64,000 bases of DNA. Source: Streptomyces sp. NBC_01549 (GTDB lineage Bacteria; Actinomycetota; Actinomycetes; Streptomycetales; Streptomycetaceae). A program made the translations under genes and the position numbers. Positions 60,442 to 64,000 of the stretch are shown in pieces. The notes beneath the pieces were generated by a model. That model worked only from the letters and a program-made list of their open reading frames with translations, was not told where the DNA came from and ran no database searches. Positions within the stretch are counted from its first letter, which is position 1, and each line of letters starts with the position of its first letter. The DNA lies in the NCBI RefSeq assembly GCF_026339955.1, contig NZ_JAPEPW010000002.1, forward strand, positions 1,984,001 to 2,048,000, written 5' to 3'.

Positions 60442-61779
60442 GTGAAGGACATCCTGGACGCGATTCAGTCGCAGACCGCCACGTCCGCCGACTTCGCCGC
60501 TCTTCCGCTCCCCGAGTCGTACCGCGCGATCACCGTGCACAAGGACGAGACGGAGATGTTCGCGGGGCTCACCACCCGCGACAAGGACCCCCGCAAGTCG
60601 ATCCACCTGGACGACGTGCCGGTGCCGGAGCTCGGCCCGGGCGAGGCCCTGGTGGCCGTCATGGCCTCCTCCGTCAACTACAACTCGGTCTGGACCTCGA
60701 TCTTCGAGCCGCTGTCGACCTTCGGTTTCCTGGAGCGCTACGGCAAGCTCAGCGAGCTCACCAAGCGCCACGACCTGCCGTACCACATCATCGGTTCCGA
60801 CCTCGCGGGCGTCGTCCTGCGCACCGGCCCCGGCGTCAACGCCTGGAAGCCCGGTGACGAGGTCGTCGCGCACTGCCTGTCCGTCGAGCTGGAGTCCAGC
60901 GACGGACACAACGACACGATGCTCGACCCCGAGCAGCGCATCTGGGGCTTCGAGACCAACTTCGGCGGCCTCGCCGAGATAGCCCTCGTCAAGTCCAACC
61001 AGCTGATGCCCAAGCCCGACCACCTGTCGTGGGAGGAGGCCGCCGCCCCGGGGCTCGTGAACTCCACCGCGTACCGGCAGCTGGTGTCGAGGAACGGCGC
61101 CGGCATGAAGCAGGGCGACAACGTCCTCATCTGGGGCGCGAGCGGCGGACTCGGCTCGTACGCCACGCAGTTCGCGCTCGCCGGTGGCGCCAACCCCATC
61201 TGTGTCGTCAGCAGCGAGCAGAAGGCCGACATCTGCCGGGCGATGGGCGCCGAGGCGATCATCGACCGCAACGCCGAGGACTTCAAGTTCTGGAAGGACG
61301 AGCACAACCAGGACCCGAAGGAGTGGAAGCGGTTCGGGAAGCGGATCCGTGAGCTGACCGGCGGCGAGGACGTCGACATCGTCTTCGAGCACCCGGGCCG
61401 CGAGACCTTCGGCGCCTCCGTCTACGTCACCCGCAAGGGCGGCACCATCGTCACCTGCGCCTCGACCTCGGGCTACAACCACGAGTACGACAACCGCTAC
61501 CTGTGGATGTCCCTGAAGCGCATCATCGGCTCGCACTTCGCCAACTACCGCGAGGCCTGGGAGGCCAACCGGCTGGTCGCCAAGGGCAAGATCCACCCGA
61601 CGCTCTCCAAGGTGTACTCCCTGGAGGAGACCGGGCAGGCCGCATACGACGTCCACCGCAACCTCCACCAGGGCAAGGTCGGCGTGCTCGCGCTGGCGCC
61701 CCGCGAGGGCCTGGGCGTGCGCGACGAGGAGAAGCGCGCCCAGCACATCGACGCCATCAACCGCTTCCGGAACGTCTGA
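60442..61779 (+). CDS. ccrA: Crotonyl-CoA carboxylase/reductase
   Basis: The 445-aa protein is a medium-chain reductase of the CCR family: VMASSVNYNSVWTSIFEP, HIIGSDLAGVVLRTGPGVNAW, NSTAYRQLVSRNGAGMKQGDNVLIWGASGGLGSYATQFAL (NADPH Rossmann) and HPGRETFGASVYVTRKGGTIVTCAS. It carboxylates crotonyl-CoA with CO2 and NADPH to ethylmalonyl-CoA, for acetyl-CoA assimilation and as a polyketide extender unit. The GTG at 60442 has GGAGG upstream. It is 9 bp from meaA. Confidence 0.95.
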   Translation: MKDILDAIQSQTATSADFAALPLPESYRAITVHKDETEMFAGLTTRDKDPRKSIHLDDVPVPELGPGEALVAVMASSVNYNSVWTSIFEPLSTFGFLERYGKLSELTKRHDLPYHIIGSDLAGVVLRTGPGVNAWKPGDEVVAHCLSVELESSDGHNDTMLDPEQRIWGFETNFGGLAEIALVKSNQLMPKPDHLSWEEAAAPGLVNSTAYRQLVSRNGAGMKQGDNVLIWGASGGLGSYATQFALAGGANPICVVSSEQKADICRAMGAEAIIDRNAEDFKFWKDEHNQDPKEWKRFGKRIRELTGGEDVDIVFEHPGRETFGASVYVTRKGGTIVTCASTSGYNHEYDNRYLWMSLKRIIGSHFANYREAWEANRLVAKGKIHPTLSKVYSLEETGQAAYDVHRNLHQGKVGVLALAPREGLGVRDEEKRAQHIDAINRFRNV

Positions 61780-61788
61780 GGTCCCCAG

Positions 61789-63927
61789 ATGACAGAGCGT
61801 CAGCGTCAGAAGGACCGGCCGTGGCTCATGCGCACGTACGCCGGTCACTCCACGGCCGAGGCGTCCAACGAGCTGTACCGGCGCAACCTCGCCAAGGGGC
61901 AGACGGGCCTCTCCGTGGCCTTCGACCTGCCCACGCAGACCGGGTACGACCCCGACCACATCCTCGCCCGCGGCGAGGTCGGCCGGGTCGGCGTGCCGGT
62001 CTCGCACCTCGGTGACATGCGCCGGCTGTTCCAGGACATCCCCCTGGAGCAGATGAACACCTCGATGACCATCAACGCCACCGCCATGTGGCTGCTGGCG
62101 CTCTACCAGGTCGTCGCCGAGGAGCAGGGCGCCGACATCACCAAGCTCCAGGGGACGACGCAGAACGACATCGTCAAGGAGTACCTGTCACGCGGGACGC
62201 ACGTCTTCCCGCCAGTGCCCTCGCTCCGGCTGACGACGGACATGATCGCGTACACGGTCTCCCACATCCCCAAGTGGAACCCGATCAACATCTGCTCGTA
62301 CCACCTCCAGGAGGCGGGGGCGACCCCGGTCCAGGAGATCGCGTACGCGATGTCGACGGCCATCGCCGTGCTGGACGCCGTCCGCGACTCGGGGCAGGTG
62401 CCCGCCGAGAAGTTCGGTGACGTCGTCGCCCGCATCTCCTTCTTCGTGAACGCGGGTGTCCGGTTCATCGAGGAGATGTGCAAGATGCGGGCTTTCGGGC
62501 GGATCTGGGACCAGGTCACGCGCGAGCGGTACGGCATCCAGGATGCCAAGCAGCGGCGCTTCCGGTACGGCGTCCAGGTCAACTCCCTCGGTCTGACCGA
62601 GGCGCAGCCGGAGAACAACGTCCAGCGGATCGTCCTCGAAATGCTGGCCGTGACGCTGTCGAAGGACGCACGCGCGCGTGCCGTGCAACTGCCCGCCTGG
62701 AACGAGGCGCTGGGGCTGCCCCGGCCCTGGGACCAGCAGTGGTCGTTGCGCATCCAGCAGGTGCTGGCGCACGAGAGCGACCTGCTCGAGTACGAGGACA
62801 TCTTCGAGGGCTCGCACGTCATCGAGGCGAAGGTCGCGGCGCTCGTCGAGGAGTCGCTCGCCGAGATGGACCGGATCGACGAGATGGGCGGGGCGATGGC
62901 CGCCGTCGAGTCGGGTTACCTGAAGTCGCAGCTGGTCTCCTCGCACGCCGAGCGCCGGGCCCGGATCGAGGGTGGCACCGAGAAGATCGTCGGCGTCAAC
63001 ATCTTCGAGTCGACCGAGCCGAACCCGCTCACCGCCGACCTGGACGCGGCGATCCAGACCGTCGACCCGGCGGTCGAGGCCCGTGTCGTGCAGGCTCTGC
63101 ATGATTGGCGCCGCAACGCTGATAAACTCGCCTTGTCCGACAACGCAGTTGAAGGACCTACCGCCGGGCAGGCGGAAAGTGACGCCTGTGGAGGCTTGTG
63201 TAAGACCGCGCCCTTCGGGGATCGGCAAGGGCCGCCGTTCAACCACTCGCGGCGATGCAGGGCGTTGGGGCGGCTGAGAGACTCAGCCGCCACCGACGCC
63301 AATCTGATGGAAGCCACCTTGGAGTGCGCCCGCGCCGGGGTCACGACCGGCGAGTGGTCCGAGGCCCTGCGTGAGGTGTTCGGCGAGTTCCGCGCCCCGA
63401 CCGGCGTCTCGTCCGCGCCCGTCGCGGTCACCGCCGAGGAGGGCACCGCGCTGGCACTGGTCCGCCGCAAGGTCGAGGAGACCGCCCGCGAACTCGGCGT
63501 CGGCAAGCTCCGCTTCCTGGTGGGCAAGCCGGGCCTGGACGGGCACTCCAACGGCGCCGAGCAGATAGCGGTGCGAGCCCGCGACGCCGGGTTCGAGGTG
63601 GTGTACCAGGGCATCCGGCTCACGCCCGAGCAGATCGTGGACGCGGCCGTCGCCGAGGACGTGCACGGCGTCGGCCTGTCCATCCTGTCCGGCTCGCACG
63701 CCCAGTTGGTACCGGACGTGCTGGAACGGCTGCGCGAGGCCGGTGCGGCCGACATCCCGGTGATCGCCGGCGGGATCATCCCGAACGCCGACGCCGAACA
63801 GCTGCGGGCCGCGGGAGTGGCCGCGGTCTTCACACCGAAGGACTTCGACATCACCGGAATCATCGGTCGTATCGTCGACGAGATCCGGAAAGCGAACAAG
63901 CTCGACCCCCTGGAGGTCCCCGCATGA
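61789..63927 (+). CDS. meaA: Coenzyme B12-dependent mutase MeaA (ethylmalonyl-CoA mutase)
   Basis: The 712-aa protein has the acyl-CoA mutase TIM barrel (STAEASNELYRRNLAKGQTGLSVAFDLPTQTGYD, AYAMSTAIAVLDAVRD and RRFRYGVQVNSLGL) and a C-terminal B12-binding domain with KPGLDGHSNGAEQ (DxHxxG), LSILSG and IAGGIIPN. Known function: (2R)-ethylmalonyl-CoA to (2S)-methylsuccinyl-CoA in the ethylmalonyl-CoA pathway. It is longer than streptomycete relatives, as remembered, by about 35-40 residues; the extra part lies in the linker at about residues 441-484 (HDWRRNAD..FGDRQGPPFNH) and has odd base composition. It overlaps the next gene (ATGA). Confidence 0.92.
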   Translation: MTERQRQKDRPWLMRTYAGHSTAEASNELYRRNLAKGQTGLSVAFDLPTQTGYDPDHILARGEVGRVGVPVSHLGDMRRLFQDIPLEQMNTSMTINATAMWLLALYQVVAEEQGADITKLQGTTQNDIVKEYLSRGTHVFPPVPSLRLTTDMIAYTVSHIPKWNPINICSYHLQEAGATPVQEIAYAMSTAIAVLDAVRDSGQVPAEKFGDVVARISFFVNAGVRFIEEMCKMRAFGRIWDQVTRERYGIQDAKQRRFRYGVQVNSLGLTEAQPENNVQRIVLEMLAVTLSKDARARAVQLPAWNEALGLPRPWDQQWSLRIQQVLAHESDLLEYEDIFEGSHVIEAKVAALVEESLAEMDRIDEMGGAMAAVESGYLKSQLVSSHAERRARIEGGTEKIVGVNIFESTEPNPLTADLDAAIQTVDPAVEARVVQALHDWRRNADKLALSDNAVEGPTAGQAESDACGGLCKTAPFGDRQGPPFNHSRRCRALGRLRDSAATDANLMEATLECARAGVTTGEWSEALREVFGEFRAPTGVSSAPVAVTAEEGTALALVRRKVEETARELGVGKLRFLVGKPGLDGHSNGAEQIAVRARDAGFEVVYQGIRLTPEQIVDAAVAEDVHGVGLSILSGSHAQLVPDVLERLREAGAADIPVIAGGIIPNADAEQLRAAGVAAVFTPKDFDITGIIGRIVDEIRKANKLDPLEVPA
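63111..63243 (+). mobile_element. Candidate in-frame insertion in meaA
   Basis: This stretch, unlike its surroundings, uses A/T-ending codons and contains two hairpins (CCGCC/GGCGG at 63161-63175; GCCCTT/AAGGGC at 63210-63232). It ends in TTCAAC (63238-63243), which resembles the right end of IS605-type elements. It reads through without a stop. The encoded HDWRRNADKLAL then GQAESDACG is reminiscent of the C-terminal end of TnpB proteins (D-x-D-x-N-A-A-x-N-L-A). Mobile origin is an inference, and the left border is uncertain. Confidence 0.4.
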
Positions 63928-64000
63928 CCACGCCCGTCAACCGCCTTCGCCCGCGGCGTTCCTGCCTGGCCGTGCCCGGCTCGAACCCCCGCTTCCTGGA
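63924..64000 (+). CDS. CitE-like CoA-ester lyase (partial, start only)
   Basis: The ATG at 63924 overlaps the meaA stop (ATGA). The 25 visible codons give TTPVNRLRPRRSCLAVPGSNPRFLE, the typical start of the HpcH/HpaI aldolase/citrate lyase beta family (R-S-x-L-x-V-P-G-S). In streptomycetes this gene follows meaA and probably encodes the malyl/methylmalyl-CoA lyase-like step of the pathway. The rest lies outside the window. Confidence 0.85.
   Translation, partial: MTTPVNRLRPRRSCLAVPGSNPRFL

Overview
The window is high-GC chromosomal DNA from a Streptomyces-type actinomycete. The evidence is GC-rich third codon positions, GTG starts, ATGA/GTGA gene overlaps, paired XRE/DUF5753-type regulators, a SigB/F-type sigma factor, a SpoIIE-type phosphatase, a CebR operator, and the gene order 3-hydroxyacyl-CoA dehydrogenase - TetR - ccrA - meaA - citE-like that is known from streptomycetes. 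No rRNA, tRNA, CRISPR array or intact prophage was seen. Families are called from motifs read by eye; no database search was possible.

Layout. 1-3.3 kb: a wrecked cellulose-degradation locus. Two CebR boxes sit upstream, a large TnpB-type (IS605/IS1341-like) nuclease gene follows, and then comes a frameshifted, truncated CBM2 secreted-protein gene that probably once used the CebR promoter. 3.4-8.5 kb: a WYL regulator with a palindrome over its own start codon, two small unknowns, a methyltransferase, a pterin dehydratase and two XRE regulators. 8.5-13.3 kb: a DnaK with a HAIR-like upstream site, OsmC, and a membrane-anchored alkaline-phosphatase-like protein. 13.4-19 kb: metallo-beta-lactamase-fold hydrolases, a DedA protein, an aminotransferase homologue without the PLP lysine, and a repeat-rich secreted membrane-anchored protein. 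19-25.3 kb: GAF-ANTAR and PAS-GAF proteins, a SigB/F-type sigma factor, a HEAT-repeat protein and DUF2795/DUF6158-type small proteins. 25.5-35 kb: ABC-F, PAP2, methyltransferase, a tiny hydrophobic protein, transketolase, an NADH dehydrogenase remnant, VOC, DUF5107/TPR and GNAT genes.

35.1-40.3 kb is a tight four-gene peptidase operon: M55 D-aminopeptidase, M20, S9 and S66 LD-carboxypeptidase. It looks suited to wall-peptide or D-amino-acid peptide turnover.

41.3-45.3 kb is the most interesting block. A divergent XRE regulator faces an array of 22-bp-spaced palindromes. Beyond it lie two tandem, closely related, Cys-free precursor-like peptides of 71-72 aa, separated by two covarying hairpins and followed by a 15-bp stem terminator. 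Next come a membrane M50 (site-2-protease-like) metalloprotease whose N-terminus looks like a PqqD/RRE peptide-binding domain, a secreted four-cysteine protein, and a closing 15-bp terminator. I infer an undescribed peptide maturation/export system, RiPP-like or a secreted assembling peptide.

45.3-59.7 kb: methyltransferase, SpoIIE-type phosphatase, an MFS exporter with three C-terminal CarboxypepD_reg-like repeats, SRPBCC, an Rv2578c-type radical SAM gene under a LexA-like box, a secreted S33 peptidase, RidA, GNAT, HEAT, a tandem 3-hydroxyacyl-CoA dehydrogenase and a TetR regulator. 60.4-64 kb: the ethylmalonyl-CoA pathway genes ccrA, meaA (with an anomalous in-frame insertion in its linker) and the start of a CitE-like lyase, which runs off the window.
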